This document shows, piece by piece, positions 41,842 to 54,470 of a stretch of 64,000 bases of DNA. A model generated the notes under the pieces. It did no database searches, had not been told where the DNA came from, and saw only the letters and a list, made by a program, of their open reading frames with translations. Each line of letters begins with the position of its first letter. Position 1 is the first letter of the stretch. The position numbers were made by a program, and so were the translations under genes. This DNA is from Actinotignum schaalii. Its GTDB lineage: Bacteria; Actinomycetota; Actinomycetes; Actinomycetales; Actinomycetaceae. The stretch is from contig NZ_CP008802.1 in assembly GCF_000724605.1 (NCBI RefSeq), forward strand, positions 2,046,001-2,110,000. The letters run 5' to 3'.

Positions 41842-43057
41842 TCCGCGCCTCTCCTGTTTCCTTGACCTGAACGTAGCGATTTGCGATTGGAATCCACGTC
41901 AGCATGACGAAGAAAAGCACAAGGGCGATTCCGCCCACTGTCACCACCGGACTTTGATCTGCACCCCAGCCGATGACCGGGTTGAGCAAGATTCCAATGA
42001 GACTTCCCAGTGTGCTCGCAACGTTTAAAACCGTCGCGCGGCGCTCGCTCGGAATTTCCTTGTTAGCGACTGCCCGAGTGATCGGTCCACGCGCGAACAT
42101 GCTGATAACCACCAATGTGAAACCAATGATCACGCATATGATGTTCGGAATCATCATCAAGATAAATCCAATGACGCCGTATCCGAAAGCCAGGAGAAGG
42201 CCTACTCGCCGGCCGACTCGCTCAACGATCACCCCAGAGAAATGATCGTAAACTGCCGCAGCTAATTGCGCACCACCAACGATGAAACCCCACAAGGCAA
42301 GCGGCACATCAACTCGATCAAAAATCGGCTGGTTGAGCGTAAACACTGAATTGAAGAGCACAAAGACCGCTGAAGAAGCGACAGCGGTATACAGCAGCAC
42401 CGGGGAACTGAATAGTAAGCTAATTCCCCGCTTCAAGGAAACAAGTGCCGTTTCTTCCGTGGTTTTTTCAGATGCAGAAGCGGGTTGTGGCGGGAGGAAA
42501 AGAACCGCTACCGCGGCTAAGCAAGCAGCGATGGCGGCAGCGTACGCCGGCAAAGCAACGTCAATCTTTGCGAGCACTCCACCCACGAACGAAGCAAAGA
42601 CCCCGGCCACTAACTCAAGGGCACCGAAGTGTCCCCACACCGCAACTGAGTCCCGGTCTGCATTGTCGCCGAGGGCTTCGTAGATGTAGGCATCCTGCGT
42701 GCCGGTGAGCATCGCAATTCCTAGGCCGCTCAGCACAAACGACGCGGTGAATGCGGTGAACGAGTTACCCAGCGCAAATACAACTTCCGCACACCCGTTG
42801 AATACGAAACCGGAAAGGATAACCCACCGGCGATCAATTCTGTCCGATATAAGCCCGCTGGGTACTTCTGCAACAAGGATGCTCGCTAAGAGAATACTTT
42901 CGAAAATGAAAATATCTTCGAGGGACTGCCCTCGAGAAGTCAGGAAAACTACGCTAACCGGAACATAGAAGGTCAAGCCGGCAGCAATAATAGCCAGGGC
43001 CATGGGCGCTAACGAACGGTTATGCCACACCAATCTGAGTGACGTGGTAGCTTTCAT
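41828..43057 (-). CDS. MFS transporter, 12 helices
   Basis: 409 residues with about 12 helices and the motif-A-like loop GLISDRIDRRWV after helix 2. The general look is that of sugar- or drug-efflux MFS proteins; cargo unknown. Start ATG 43057 is preferred over TTG 43069. It leads a minus-strand pair with the four-helix protein. Confidence 0.88.
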   Translation of the reverse strand: MKATTSLRLVWHNRSLAPMALAIIAAGLTFYVPVSVVFLTSRGQSLEDIFIFESILLASILVAEVPSGLISDRIDRRWVILSGFVFNGCAEVVFALGNSFTAFTASFVLSGLGIAMLTGTQDAYIYEALGDNADRDSVAVWGHFGALELVAGVFASFVGGVLAKIDVALPAYAAAIAACLAAVAVLFLPPQPASASEKTTEETALVSLKRGISLLFSSPVLLYTAVASSAVFVLFNSVFTLNQPIFDRVDVPLALWGFIVGGAQLAAAVYDHFSGVIVERVGRRVGLLLAFGYGVIGFILMMIPNIICVIIGFTLVVISMFARGPITRAVANKEIPSERRATVLNVASTLGSLIGILLNPVIGWGADQSPVVTVGGIALVLFFVMLTWIPIANRYVQVKETGEARSEES

Positions 43058-43072
43058 CGCAACACCCAATAT

Positions 43073-43288
43073 CTACATCCTTATTTCGGTATTAGTGTCG
43101 GCACGAACCTCGGAATGCCTACCCACCAGCAACCCGTACGCAATTTCAACACCGCCAATCACCAGCAGTAGTGCCCACGGCACCCACCAGCCGCGCTGGA
43201 GAATGACGGTGAGAAGAAGGGGGAGGAGGCCGGCAGCAATAGAGCTCGCCCCGGCCCACATCCAGCGTTTAGTTTTCGCTGACTCCAT
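43073..43288 (-). CDS. Small two-helix membrane protein
   Basis: 71 residues with two hydrophobic helices (WMWAGASSIAAGLLPLLL and PWALLLVIGGVEIAYGLL). It overlaps the end of the amino acid permease gene by 20 bases in another frame and has AAGGAG about 11 bases before its ATG, so it is probably translated after the permease. It may be an accessory subunit of that permease; no family recognised. Confidence 0.65.
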   Translation of the reverse strand: MESAKTKRWMWAGASSIAAGLLPLLLTVILQRGWWVPWALLLVIGGVEIAYGLLVGRHSEVRADTNTEIRM

Positions 43289-44822
43289 TAGTTGTAGCTC
43301 CTTCGCTCCCAGCCGCGGCACCCCGCCCCGCTTCCTCACCGGCCAGATCGCGCGGCGCGGGCAGCCCGCGCACCCGATCCAGAAAAACATAGATAAGCAA
43401 CAGGATACCCAGATAGGGCAGCCCGGCATACCAGGCTACCGGCATGAGCCAGAAGAGCGCCACAAAAATAGCCAGGCAGCCGGCCATGACGGCCAGATTC
43501 GTCACCGGGGCGCCCCAGAGGCGAGCCGGTGGGAGCTCGAGTCCCAGCTGCTTGCGGCGTCGTCGAAAAGCAATATGAGTGGCCATCACTAAAGCCCAGG
43601 TGAGCAGGGTCCCGACCGTAGCGCAGCCGTACAAATACGAGAAGCCGGCCTGCGGGGAGGTGAGCGCCAAAATGCAGGCGACCACCATTCCCACCATCGC
43701 CAAGGTCACCGCACCGCGCGGGGTGCCCTTCGGGGTGGTGCGCGCGGCAAAAGCGGGGGCCATGCGGTCAGTCGCCAGCGCGTGAATCATGCGCGAAGAA
43801 GTGTACAGGCACCCGTTCGCCGCGCTCAGCGCCGCCACCAGCAGCACCGCGTTCATAATATGCCCGGCGGCCGGAATCGCGGCGGCGTCCAGCGCGTGCA
43901 CGAAAGGCGATTGGGAAATATCGTGGAGCGGCTCGGCGGTGACCGTCCACGGCTGCATCGCCACCACCACCGCAATCGCCCCCACGTAGAAGAGCAGCAG
44001 CCGCCAAATCATAGTGTGCGCGGCGCGCGGAATATCGTAACGGGGATTTCCCGATTCCGCGGCCGTGACCGAGACCGTTTCAATCCCGCCGAAAGAAAAC
44101 ACCGCCATGCACGCGGCAATGAAAACCGAGCCGGCGCCCAGCGGCATAAAGCCGCCGTGCTCGGTGAGATTGACCAGCCCCACCGGTTCGCTCGCGGGCA
44201 GCCCCACAAAAATAATAATGAGACCGAGCAGAATAAAAACCGAGATGGCCGCCACTTTAATCATGGAGAACCAGTATTCCGCGGTGCCGTACAGCCGCAC
44301 CGTGGCCATATTCAGGCCCACAATAAACAGGGAACAGGCGACCGTTCCCACCGCGCTATTGAGCTGGGGCAGCCAGTGCTGGAGGTATTTCGCGCCGGCC
44401 GTCACCTCCGCGCCCACCGCCACAATATAGGTGACGGCCAGATTCCAGCGGGTCACAAAAGCCCCCAGGTTCCCCAGATAAGCCCCAGCGATGGTGCCGT
44501 GCCCGCCGGGAACGGGATGCGCGCTGACCATCTCCGCCAGCGCCCACACCACCGACAGCGCCAGCAGCCCGGCCAGCGCGTAAGAAATAATCGTGGCCGG
44601 CCCGGCTAGCGAAATCGTGGCACCCGCCCCGAGGAACAGCCCCGTGCCCAGAGCCCCGGACAGTGCAATCATCGCGATTTGCGGGGAGGTGAGGCTGCGC
44701 GCCAGCGCGGTGTGGTGCGCGGTGGCGTGGGTACGTGCGTTGGTGCGGTTAGCGTTGGTGCGGTGAGCGGCGGTGCGCGTGCGGGCCCGGGCGCCGGGCG
44801 AAGCGTGGTGGCGTGCGGCCAT
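43269..44822 (-). CDS. Amino acid permease (APC superfamily, AAT type)
   Basis: 517 residues, about 12 helices. The first helix carries the substrate-binding pattern IALSGALGTGLFLGAG; the EIxGEVLAL-like loop and the FxGxE motif (FSFGGIETVSV) also fit the GABA/aromatic/branched AAT family. The first ~42 residues are a low-complexity His/Ala/Thr/Arg/Asn stretch made of near-repeats (HRTNANRTNARTHATAHHT). AAGGGAAG lies before ATG 44822; the frame is open further upstream but without a site. Substrate not determinable. Confidence 0.9.
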   Translation of the reverse strand: MAARHHASPGARARTRTAAHRTNANRTNARTHATAHHTALARSLTSPQIAMIALSGALGTGLFLGAGATISLAGPATIISYALAGLLALSVVWALAEMVSAHPVPGGHGTIAGAYLGNLGAFVTRWNLAVTYIVAVGAEVTAGAKYLQHWLPQLNSAVGTVACSLFIVGLNMATVRLYGTAEYWFSMIKVAAISVFILLGLIIIFVGLPASEPVGLVNLTEHGGFMPLGAGSVFIAACMAVFSFGGIETVSVTAAESGNPRYDIPRAAHTMIWRLLLFYVGAIAVVVAMQPWTVTAEPLHDISQSPFVHALDAAAIPAAGHIMNAVLLVAALSAANGCLYTSSRMIHALATDRMAPAFAARTTPKGTPRGAVTLAMVGMVVACILALTSPQAGFSYLYGCATVGTLLTWALVMATHIAFRRRRKQLGLELPPARLWGAPVTNLAVMAGCLAIFVALFWLMPVAWYAGLPYLGILLLIYVFLDRVRGLPAPRDLAGEEAGRGAAAGSEGATTNGVSEN

Positions 44823-44972
44823 GCGGGCTTCCCTTCGTGGATAGAACGACGGCGCAGCGCGGCGCCGCCCCACCCGGCCTCCACCGCCGGCGCAGCCCGG
44901 CCCTCGCACTGCCGTGAATATAACTAACGTGGAACTACTAGTGTACTCGCGCGAGCGACTACTCTTAGGGGT

Positions 44973-46430
44973 ATGCCATCTCTCGGTCATATCTTGGAAC
45001 GGTCCCAAACGCTCTCCGCTTCGCAACGCGAATGGTTGCATCAGCTGGTGGGGGACTGGCAGTTACTCTCCGATTTTTCCTTCGCGGACCTCGTGCTGGT
45101 TACCCCGCTCCAGGATGAACGCTTTATTATTGCGGCGGCCTGCCGCCCGGCCACCAATGCCACCGCGCTCGATAATGACGTGGTTAATATGACTTTCGAT
45201 CCGGCCGATTCGGAGAAATTCCGGGAGATTATTGCCACCGGGCAGCGCGGCACCGTCTATATTCACGGCCTGCGTTACGAAGGCTACCCGGTGCGCCGGG
45301 CCGGTGAGGATCCCTTCGCGGTCCTCGCCCTGGTGTATTCGCAGCGTTCGCGCAAAGAAACGGTGCTGCGGCATTCCTCCTACGAGGAAATTGAAGAGCA
45401 GCTCCTCGATATGGTCACTCAGGGGCTTTTCCCCCTGGAAGGCACCCCGAGCGGATTCCGCCACGGCGCCCCGCGCGTCACGGACGGCTTCACCCACATT
45501 GATGCCGACGGCGCGGTGATTTTCAATAGCCCGAATGCGGTGTCTAATCTGCACCGCCTCGGGATTCGTTCCACTTTCGAAGGCCAGCTGCTCGCCGAGC
45601 AAATTACTTCGAGTATTGACGCGGAAACCCGCCTGGATGATGCGCTGCCGGTGGTGCTGCTCGGGCGTGCCCCGTGGATGACGGAGCTCGAATTGCGCGG
45701 GGCGGTGCTCTCCTTGCGCGCGGTGCCGCTGTGGAAGGACGGCAAGCACGTGGGCGCCGTGGTACTTTCGCGCGATATTAGCGAGCTGCGCCGGCGCGAA
45801 TTAGAGCTGGTCAGCAAAGACACCACGATCCGCGAAATCAACCACCGCGTCAAAAATAATTTGCAGACCGTATCGGCGCTGCTGCGGATGCAGGCGCGCC
45901 GCGCCGACGATAAAAAGGTGATCGAGGTGCTCTCCGAAGCGCAGCGCCGCGTGGAAACCATCGCCCTCGTTCACCAAATCCTCTCCCAAACCGTGGATGA
46001 AATCGTGGACTTTTCCGAGGTCCTCACCCCGCTGATCACCATGGCCACCGATATTGCCTCCACGGATGTGCGTGTTTCTTCCGAGGTGCGCGGCGAATTC
46101 GGGATGGTGGACGCCAATACCGCCACCCGCCTGGCTGTTGTCCTCAACGAACTGGTCTCCAACGCGGTGGAGCACGGCCTGCCGCACGGCGGGCATATCG
46201 TGGTGAGCGCGGACCGCGAAGGTGACGTCCTCACGGTGCAGGTCAGCGACGACGGCGTGGGCGTGCCCACCACCGGTGTCAAGCAGGGCCTGGGCACCCG
46301 GATTGTGCGCACCATGGTGGAAGGCGAATTGCACGGCACCATTAAATGGGAGGCACGGGACGGCGGGGGGACCACCGTCACGCTCACGATTAATGTGACG
46401 GCCGGGCTGCCGCCCACGGATGAAAAATAG
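44973..46430 (+). CDS. pdtaS: PdtaS-like sensor histidine kinase
   Basis: 485 residues, soluble. A GAF-like sensor occupies residues ~1-150, a PAS-like domain ~165-280, then the HisKA_2 phosphoacceptor with His291 in EINHRVKNN, then a HATPase domain (VLNELVSNAVEHGL, DDGVGVP). This arrangement is that of actinobacterial PdtaS, which signals to the RNA-binding antiterminator PdtaR (not in this window). The convergent whiB1 gene just downstream mirrors the Mycobacterium Rv3219-Rv3220c order, supporting orthology. Confidence 0.9.
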   Translation: MPSLGHILERSQTLSASQREWLHQLVGDWQLLSDFSFADLVLVTPLQDERFIIAAACRPATNATALDNDVVNMTFDPADSEKFREIIATGQRGTVYIHGLRYEGYPVRRAGEDPFAVLALVYSQRSRKETVLRHSSYEEIEEQLLDMVTQGLFPLEGTPSGFRHGAPRVTDGFTHIDADGAVIFNSPNAVSNLHRLGIRSTFEGQLLAEQITSSIDAETRLDDALPVVLLGRAPWMTELELRGAVLSLRAVPLWKDGKHVGAVVLSRDISELRRRELELVSKDTTIREINHRVKNNLQTVSALLRMQARRADDKKVIEVLSEAQRRVETIALVHQILSQTVDEIVDFSEVLTPLITMATDIASTDVRVSSEVRGEFGMVDANTATRLAVVLNELVSNAVEHGLPHGGHIVVSADREGDVLTVQVSDDGVGVPTTGVKQGLGTRIVRTMVEGELHGTIKWEARDGGGTTVTLTINVTAGLPPTDEK

Positions 46431-46460
46431 TTTCCGTTCCCGGCGCGCGTAAAAATTAAG

Positions 46461-46473
46461 TACGACGGCGCAG
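46461..46473. repeat. Dispersed word WACGACGGCGCAGC (one of 16 core copies)
   Basis: Exact ACGACGGCGC on the plus strand: 20063, 29565, 32040, 44846, 46462, 47224, 50867. Its complement GCGCCGTCGT: 5043, 6084, 7213, 7705, 19850, 23307, 33822, 37869, 61835. Eight of these extend to the 12-mer ACGACGGCGCAG (starts 29565, 44846, 46462, 47224; complement at 6082, 19848, 33820, 61833), nearly all preceded by A or T and followed by C. Twelve lie in genes, in different reading frames; four are intergenic. Confidence 0.85.
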
Positions 46474-46497
46474 CCCACGCGCAAAGCACGTGGGCTG
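46471..46497. terminator. Hairpin between converging pdtaS and whiB1
   Basis: CAGCCCACG (46471-46479) pairs perfectly with CGTGGGCTG (46489-46497) around a 9-base loop. It lies between two converging genes and can end both transcripts. Confidence 0.75.
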
Positions 46498-46518
46498 GTA
46501 GGTTTGGGCCGGTTCGCC

Positions 46519-46779
46519 TTAGGAGGCAAGTTCACGCACTCGCCGCGCGCGGGCGGTGCGGCGGCGCAGCCGGCGGCGTTCATCTTCGGAGGTGCCACCC
46601 CATACGCCTGAATCCTGGTTGTGTTCGAGGGCGTAATTCAAGCAGTCGTCACGGACGGTACATTCCTGGCATACTCGCTTGGCCCGATCCGTTTGGGCCA
46701 GGGCCGAGGCCGAACTACCAATCGGGAAGAAAAGCTCCGGGTCTTCCGTCAGGCACGCGGCACGCGAACGCCAATCCAT
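46519..46779 (-). CDS. whiB1: WhiB1-type iron-sulfur transcription factor
   Basis: 86 residues. The four cluster cysteines are Cys9, Cys37, Cys40 and Cys46, followed by the GVWGGTSEDERR turn and a basic C-terminal tail that binds DNA. DPELFFP and the overall length match WhiB1. Its [4Fe-4S] cluster senses nitric oxide in mycobacteria and it binds the principal sigma factor. AAGGAGG lies 5 bases before the ATG. Upstream are a perfect palindrome at 46853-46864 and TGTGA words near 46838 and 46892 that could be CRP half-sites, as CRP controls whiB1 in mycobacteria (inference). Confidence 0.95.
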   Translation of the reverse strand: MDWRSRAACLTEDPELFFPIGSSASALAQTDRAKRVCQECTVRDDCLNYALEHNQDSGVWGGTSEDERRRLRRRTARARRVRELAS

Positions 46780-46852
46780 GAATCCTCCTTTTCCCCGCCA
46801 GCGCGGGGCATTCCCGCCTCTGCGGGATATAGCCGTATGTGAGACCCATATA

Positions 46853-46864
46853 TCTTTGCAAAGA
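46853..46864. promoter_or_regulatory. Perfect 12-bp palindrome in the whiB1 promoter region
   Basis: TCTTTGCAAAGA, 74 bases before the whiB1 start, in the divergent gap with ligA. Its regulator is unknown. Confidence 0.45.
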
Positions 46865-46985
46865 GCGCAGCCGCGGTAAAGAGCCCACAGGTGTGATATT
46901 TCAACGCCCGTCCTTTCCGGGCTACTCACTTGTTATTCCAGGCTTAAACGACTATGGGGCGGCCCGCCGCGCGCTGGGGGTTTGA

Positions 46986-49598
<2,613 letters not shown>

Positions 49599-49710
49599 AA
49601 AACCGAGCAACACACAAACCGAAGGCCGCACAGTAGCGGCGCGGCGGGACGGCGCTGCGGCGTCGTACCCGTTGCGGCCGTGCGCGCCCCGTGCCACTAC
49701 AGCAGCGCCG

Positions 49711-50952
49711 CTACAGCAGCGGCGCCAGCGGAGCCATAACCTTTTCGGTCACCCGCGCGAGGGTGCCGCGCTGATCCCATTCCCCCAGGGTGAGCTCGCG
49801 AGTATTCCGCAGGTCGAATTCGAAAATCTTCTCCATAACGGCCGCGAAACCGGCATCGTGAATCGACATATTAATTTCAAAATTCCCCCGCAGGGACAGC
49901 CGGTCAATATTCGCGGTCCCCACGGTGGACCAGGTGGAATCCATCGTCATGGTTTTCGCGTGAATCATGGCCTCCTGGTAGAGGAAAATCCGCACCCCGG
50001 CGCGCAGTAGCCGTTCGTAATGCGGCCGCCCCACCCAATCCGTATAAATATGATTGGAGTACTGCGGGATAAGAATCCGCACGTCCACGCCGCGTTCGGC
50101 CGCGTCGGTCAGCGCATCGAGCATGGGCGCGTCCGGAATGAAATACCCCATGGTGATCCAGGCCCGCTGCGAGGAGCGCGCCAGCGCATCCAAATACAGC
50201 GAAGAAATAGGATAAGTATTATGCGCGGGGGAATTCGTGACCGCCCGCATGCGCGAATCCCAATGGTGGGTGAGGGCGCGGCGCAGGGTGGGATGATCGC
50301 GTTTGCGGTAGGCATTCCACATATCCACAAAAGCCACGTCCAGCTCCCACACCGAGGGGCCCTCCACGCGCAGGTGGGTATCGCGCCATTCGGTCACGTA
50401 TAGGCCGCCAATATTGTAGCCACCCACGTAGCCGACGCGCCCGTCCACCGTCAAGATTTTGCGGTGATCGCGCCCTTTATCGCGCGACCGCCCGGTCAAA
50501 ATACCGGTGCGCACCAGCGGGAAATTCATCCAGTGCAGATTCGCGATCCGCGGCGGATGGCGGAACGAGGGCGGCTGATTGAGATTCCCCCAGGTGTCCA
50601 GCAGCACATGTACCTGCACCCCGCGGTGCGCCGCCGCGATAAGCGCATCGCGGAAACGGTGCCCCACGTGATCCGCTTTGACAATAAACCACTCGAAATA
50701 AATATGGTCCCGCGCATTATTAATATCGGCGAGCATTGCGCGGTACACATCCGCGGCACCCGTATACAAGATTGCGTGGTCGCGCCCGACCTGCACCTCT
50801 TGCGGGGGCAGATGCGGATAGGAACTGACCGGTGGGGTGCGGCGTTTGCGCATTTCATCTACAACGACGACGGCGCCCGCGGCGGCCAAAGGCGCCGCGG
50901 CCGCGAGCATACCCGCCGTACGCAGCACCCGGCGCGAAGTCCACTCAGTCAT
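49711..50952 (-). CDS. Cardiolipin synthase-like phospholipase D family protein
   Basis: 413 residues. One N-terminal membrane helix (residues ~12-32) is followed by two HxKxxxxD (HKD) motifs, DHRKILTVDG in the first half and IHAKTMTMD in the second, as in bacterial cardiolipin synthases. It joins two phosphatidylglycerols or a related lipid pair at the membrane. Usual ClsA has two N-terminal helices; this has one. ATG 50952 is chosen because the preceding 30 codons overlap the gatC promoter and lack a ribosome site. Divergent to gatC. Confidence 0.9.
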   Translation of the reverse strand: MTEWTSRRVLRTAGMLAAAAPLAAAGAVVVVDEMRKRRTPPVSSYPHLPPQEVQVGRDHAILYTGAADVYRAMLADINNARDHIYFEWFIVKADHVGHRFRDALIAAAHRGVQVHVLLDTWGNLNQPPSFRHPPRIANLHWMNFPLVRTGILTGRSRDKGRDHRKILTVDGRVGYVGGYNIGGLYVTEWRDTHLRVEGPSVWELDVAFVDMWNAYRKRDHPTLRRALTHHWDSRMRAVTNSPAHNTYPISSLYLDALARSSQRAWITMGYFIPDAPMLDALTDAAERGVDVRILIPQYSNHIYTDWVGRPHYERLLRAGVRIFLYQEAMIHAKTMTMDSTWSTVGTANIDRLSLRGNFEINMSIHDAGFAAVMEKIFEFDLRNTRELTLGEWDQRGTLARVTEKVMAPLAPLL

Positions 50953-51032
50953 AGCGCCAATTGTAGACGCTCCCCGGTTCTCACTAATCCACGGGTGCGC
51001 CATCGCGCGGTGCAACCGCGTAGACTTGAGCC

Positions 51033-51329
51033 ATGTCGTCATTTTCTAAGGAAGAGGTAGCGCGCTTAGCGGAGCTATCCCGCATCGCCCTGACGGATGC
51101 CGAGGCCGAAAAAATGGCCGGTGAGCTTTCCGTCATCGAGGATGCAGTGAAGGCGGTATCCGAAGTTGTTAGCCCGGATATTCCCTTTACTTACAATCCG
51201 CTCCCGCTGGCCAATGTCAAACGCCCCGATATTCCGGGGGAAACCCTTGATCGTGAGGAAGTCCTCGCCGCGGCCCCGGCCGCCGAAGAAGGTAAATTCC
51301 TCGTCCCGCGCATTATGGGGGAGGAATAA
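51033..51329 (+). CDS. gatC: Asp/Glu-tRNA amidotransferase subunit C
   Basis: 98 residues. Start VARLAELSRIALTDAE and end FLVPRIMGE are typical of GatC, which clamps GatA to GatB. The stop directly abuts the gatA ATG (TAAATG). Confidence 0.95.
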   Translation: MSSFSKEEVARLAELSRIALTDAEAEKMAGELSVIEDAVKAVSEVVSPDIPFTYNPLPLANVKRPDIPGETLDREEVLAAAPAAEEGKFLVPRIMGEE

Positions 51330-52859
51330 ATGAATAGCTTGTTGCTCAAGTCCGCCGCGGAACTTTCCGCGCTGCTGCGCGCGGGGGAGATCACCTCCGT
51401 GGAACTCACCACCGCCTGCCTGGATCGCATCGAGGCGCTCAACCCCAAGGTGAACGCTTTCCTGTACGTAGATCGGGAGGGTGCCCTGGAAGTGGCCCGC
51501 GGGGTGGATGCCGCCCGCGCGGAAGGCCAGGAACTCCACCCGCTGGCCGGTATCCCTATCGCGGTGAAGGATAATATTTGCACCCGCGGGATTCCCACCA
51601 CCGCGGCGTCGAAAATCTTGGAAGGGTGGCGCCCGCCGTACGATGCGAGCGTCGTCGTAAAAATTAAAGAAGCCCGGCTCCCTATCGTGGGCAAAACCAA
51701 TATGGACGAATTCGCGATGGGGTCCTCCACGGAGCATTCCGCTTTCGGGCCTTCGCGCAACCCCTGGGATCTGGACCGGATTCCGGGCGGTTCGGGCGGC
51801 GGTAGCGCAGCGGCCGTCGGTGCGTTTATGGTGCCGCTCGCCCTCGGTTCCGATACCGGCGGGTCGATCCGCCAGCCCGCCGCGGTCACCGGAACGGTGG
51901 GAACGAAACCCACCTACGGGGCGGTATCCCGCTTCGGTTTGATCGCCATGGCTTCTTCGCTGGACCAGATCGGGCCGGTGACCCGCACCGTGGAAGATGC
52001 CGCGCTGCTCCAGGAGCTGCTCAGCGGGCACGATCCCCACGATTCCACCTCGCTTCCCGATACTCCTTCCGGCCTGGTGGCGGCCTGCCACGGCGAAGCC
52101 GGGAGCTGGGACGGTGCCGGAAGCGATCCGGAGCGCCCGCTCGCGGGCCTCAAGGTGGGGCTCGTGGAAGAAATGCACGGGGAGGGCTACGCGCCCGGCG
52201 TGCTCGAGGCTTTCGAAAACGCGGTGGCGCGCATGCGCGAACTCGGCGCGGAAACGGTGGAGCTTTCCTGCCCCAGTTTCCACTATTCGCTGGCCGCCTA
52301 CTACCTCATTATGCCCGCCGAAGTTTCCTCCAACCTGGCCCGTTTCGACGGAATGCGCTACGGCCTGCGGGTGGAACCCGAAGAAGGGCCGGTCACCGCG
52401 GAAACCGTGATGCGCGCTACCCGCGCGGCCGGTTTCGGTGAGGAAGTCAAGCGCCGCATTATCCTGGGCACTCACGTGCTCTCCGCCGGGAACTTCGATG
52501 CCTTCTACGGCGCGGCGCTGCGGGTCCGCACCCTGGTTCAGCGTGATCTGGAGCAGGCGTTCTCCCGGTGCCACGTGATCGTATCGCCCACCTCGCCCAC
52601 GGTGGCCTTCCCCTTCGGCTCGAAAACCAACGACCCGCTGGCCATGTACCTCAACGACATCGCCACCATTCCCGCCAACCTGGCCGGAATCCCGGGTATT
52701 TCGCTGCCGGCCGGGCTTTCGGAAGGGCTGCCGGTGGGCTTGCAAATTCTCAGCCCGGCCCGGGCGGACGCCCTCATGTACCGGGTGGCCGCGGCCATCG
52801 ATGCCGCGCTCGGCCACAACGTCCCCGCTGCCTGCCCCGCGCGGGATTGGGAGGAATAA
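51330..52859 (+). CDS. gatA: Asp/Glu-tRNA amidotransferase subunit A
   Basis: 509 residues, amidase-signature enzyme releasing ammonia from glutamine. The Ser-Ser-Lys triad is in [11 protein letters not shown] (Lys), [11 protein letters not shown] (cis-Ser) and [12 protein letters not shown] (nucleophile Ser). Its presence with GatB and GatC means at least one of glutaminyl- or asparaginyl-tRNA is made by transamidation. Confidence 0.97.
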   Translation: MNSLLLKSAAELSALLRAGEITSVELTTACLDRIEALNPKVNAFLYVDREGALEVARGVDAARAEGQELHPLAGIPIAVKDNICTRGIPTTAASKILEGWRPPYDASVVVKIKEARLPIVGKTNMDEFAMGSSTEHSAFGPSRNPWDLDRIPGGSGGGSAAAVGAFMVPLALGSDTGGSIRQPAAVTGTVGTKPTYGAVSRFGLIAMASSLDQIGPVTRTVEDAALLQELLSGHDPHDSTSLPDTPSGLVAACHGEAGSWDGAGSDPERPLAGLKVGLVEEMHGEGYAPGVLEAFENAVARMRELGAETVELSCPSFHYSLAAYYLIMPAEVSSNLARFDGMRYGLRVEPEEGPVTAETVMRATRAAGFGEEVKRRIILGTHVLSAGNFDAFYGAALRVRTLVQRDLEQAFSRCHVIVSPTSPTVAFPFGSKTNDPLAMYLNDIATIPANLAGIPGISLPAGLSEGLPVGLQILSPARADALMYRVAAAIDAALGHNVPAACPARDWEE

Positions 52860-52862
52860 AGC

Positions 52863-54362
52863 ATGGATGAACTCATGAATTACGAGGACGCCGTCGCGCG
52901 TTTCGACCCGGTCATCGGTTTGGAAGTGCACGTGGAGCTGTCCACACACACCAAGATTTTCGACGCCGCACCCGTGGCTTTCGGTGCTGAACCCAATACC
53001 GATGTGCAGCCGGTTTCCCTCGGGCTTCCCGGTTCGCTCCCGGTGGTCAATGAGGCAGCGGTGGAATACGCGGTGAAACTGGGCTTGGCCCTCAATTCCC
53101 GCATTAACGAGCTCTCGCGTTTCGAACGCAAGAACTATTTCTACCCGGATCTGCCCAAGGCCTACCAGATCACCCAGAACGCCCAGCCGATTATCCTGGG
53201 CGGCTACCTGGATATCGAGCTGGCCGACGGCACCCCCTACCGTTTCCCCATTGAACACGCGCATCTGGAAGAAGACGCCGGGAAGAATACCCACGTGGGT
53301 GGGGCCGATGGGCGCCTCCAGGGGGCGCGCTATTCACTGGTGGATTACAACCGTTCCGGGGTGCCGCTCATTGAGATCGTTTCCGATCCGGCTACCGGAG
53401 TGGGGAAGAACGCCCCGGAGATCGCCGGTGCGTACGTGCGCGGGATCCGCGAACTAGTGCGGGCGCTCGGCATTTCCGAGGGGCGCATGGAACGCGGAAA
53501 TATCCGCGCGGACGTCAATGTGTCCCTGCGGGAAAGCCCGGATGCTCCCTTCGGTACCCGTACCGAAACGAAGAATGTCAATTCTTTCCGCGGGATCGAA
53601 AACACCATTCGCTACGAGATCTCCCGCCAGGCCGCCATCCTGGCTGCCGGTGGCACGATTCTCCAGGAAACACGCCATTACAAGGAAGAAATCCAGGGCA
53701 CCATCGCCGGGCGCGTGAAGTCGGACGCGGATGACTACCGTTACTTCCCCGAACCGGATCTGGTTCCGGTGATCTGCACTCCCGCGTACGTGGAGGAGGT
53801 GCGCGCGGGGCTGCCCGAACTGCCGGCCGCGAAGCGCGCCCGTATCACCGAAGAATGGCAACTTTCCCCGGAGGAATTGCGCGATCTTATCAACGCCGGC
53901 GCGGTGGATCTGGTGGACGCCACCGTCCGCGCCGGGGCAACGCCCGCCGGAGCCCGCAAATGGTGGATGGGCGATATCGCCCGTTACGCCAAGGATAACG
54001 ACGTCGAACTCGAGGACGCCCCCATTACTCCGGAGGCGGTTGCCGAGCTGGACGGCCTGATCCAGAGCGGGCGCCTCAATGACAAGTTGGGCCGCCAGGC
54101 GCTGGCGGGAGTCCTCGCCGGGGAAGGCAGCCCGGAGGAGGTTGTTGCCGCGCGCAATCTGGAGATCGTTTCCGATAGCGGGGCCCTGGAGAGGGCTGTG
54201 GATGAAGCCCTGGCTGCCAACCCTGACGTCGTCGAAAAAATTCGCGGCGGAAAGGTGCAGGCCGCCGGCGCCATTATCGGTGCCGTCATGAAGGCGACCC
54301 ACGGTAAGGCCGATGCCGGTGCCGTGCGCGCTCTCATTATGGAGCGCGCCGCGGCCGAATAA
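52863..54362 (+). CDS. gatB: Asp/Glu-tRNA amidotransferase subunit B
   Basis: 499 residues. GLEVHVEL near residue 20 and the kinase-like core with [12 protein letters not shown] and DVNVSLRE are conserved; the C-terminal YqeY-like helical domain binds tRNA. It phosphorylates the misacylated tRNA and passes ammonia from GatA. ATG 52863 is 3 bases after the gatA stop; ATG 52878 is a possible shorter start. Confidence 0.97.
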   Translation: MDELMNYEDAVARFDPVIGLEVHVELSTHTKIFDAAPVAFGAEPNTDVQPVSLGLPGSLPVVNEAAVEYAVKLGLALNSRINELSRFERKNYFYPDLPKAYQITQNAQPIILGGYLDIELADGTPYRFPIEHAHLEEDAGKNTHVGGADGRLQGARYSLVDYNRSGVPLIEIVSDPATGVGKNAPEIAGAYVRGIRELVRALGISEGRMERGNIRADVNVSLRESPDAPFGTRTETKNVNSFRGIENTIRYEISRQAAILAAGGTILQETRHYKEEIQGTIAGRVKSDADDYRYFPEPDLVPVICTPAYVEEVRAGLPELPAAKRARITEEWQLSPEELRDLINAGAVDLVDATVRAGATPAGARKWWMGDIARYAKDNDVELEDAPITPEAVAELDGLIQSGRLNDKLGRQALAGVLAGEGSPEEVVAARNLEIVSDSGALERAVDEALAANPDVVEKIRGGKVQAAGAIIGAVMKATHGKADAGAVRALIMERAAAE

Positions 54363-54470
54363 AGCGGCGGTGAACCGGGCCGATAAAGGCGTGGCGGTCA
54401 ATGGGCCGGCCCGATAGAGCCGCGGCAGTGAACCGGACGAAACCGGGCATATCTCGTGAAGGAGGCGCAG

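Noticed and set aside
51075-53294. 739-codon minus-strand frame opposite gatC-gatA-gatB
   Set aside because: Spans three real genes on the other strand; Gly/Arg/His-rich, no domain.
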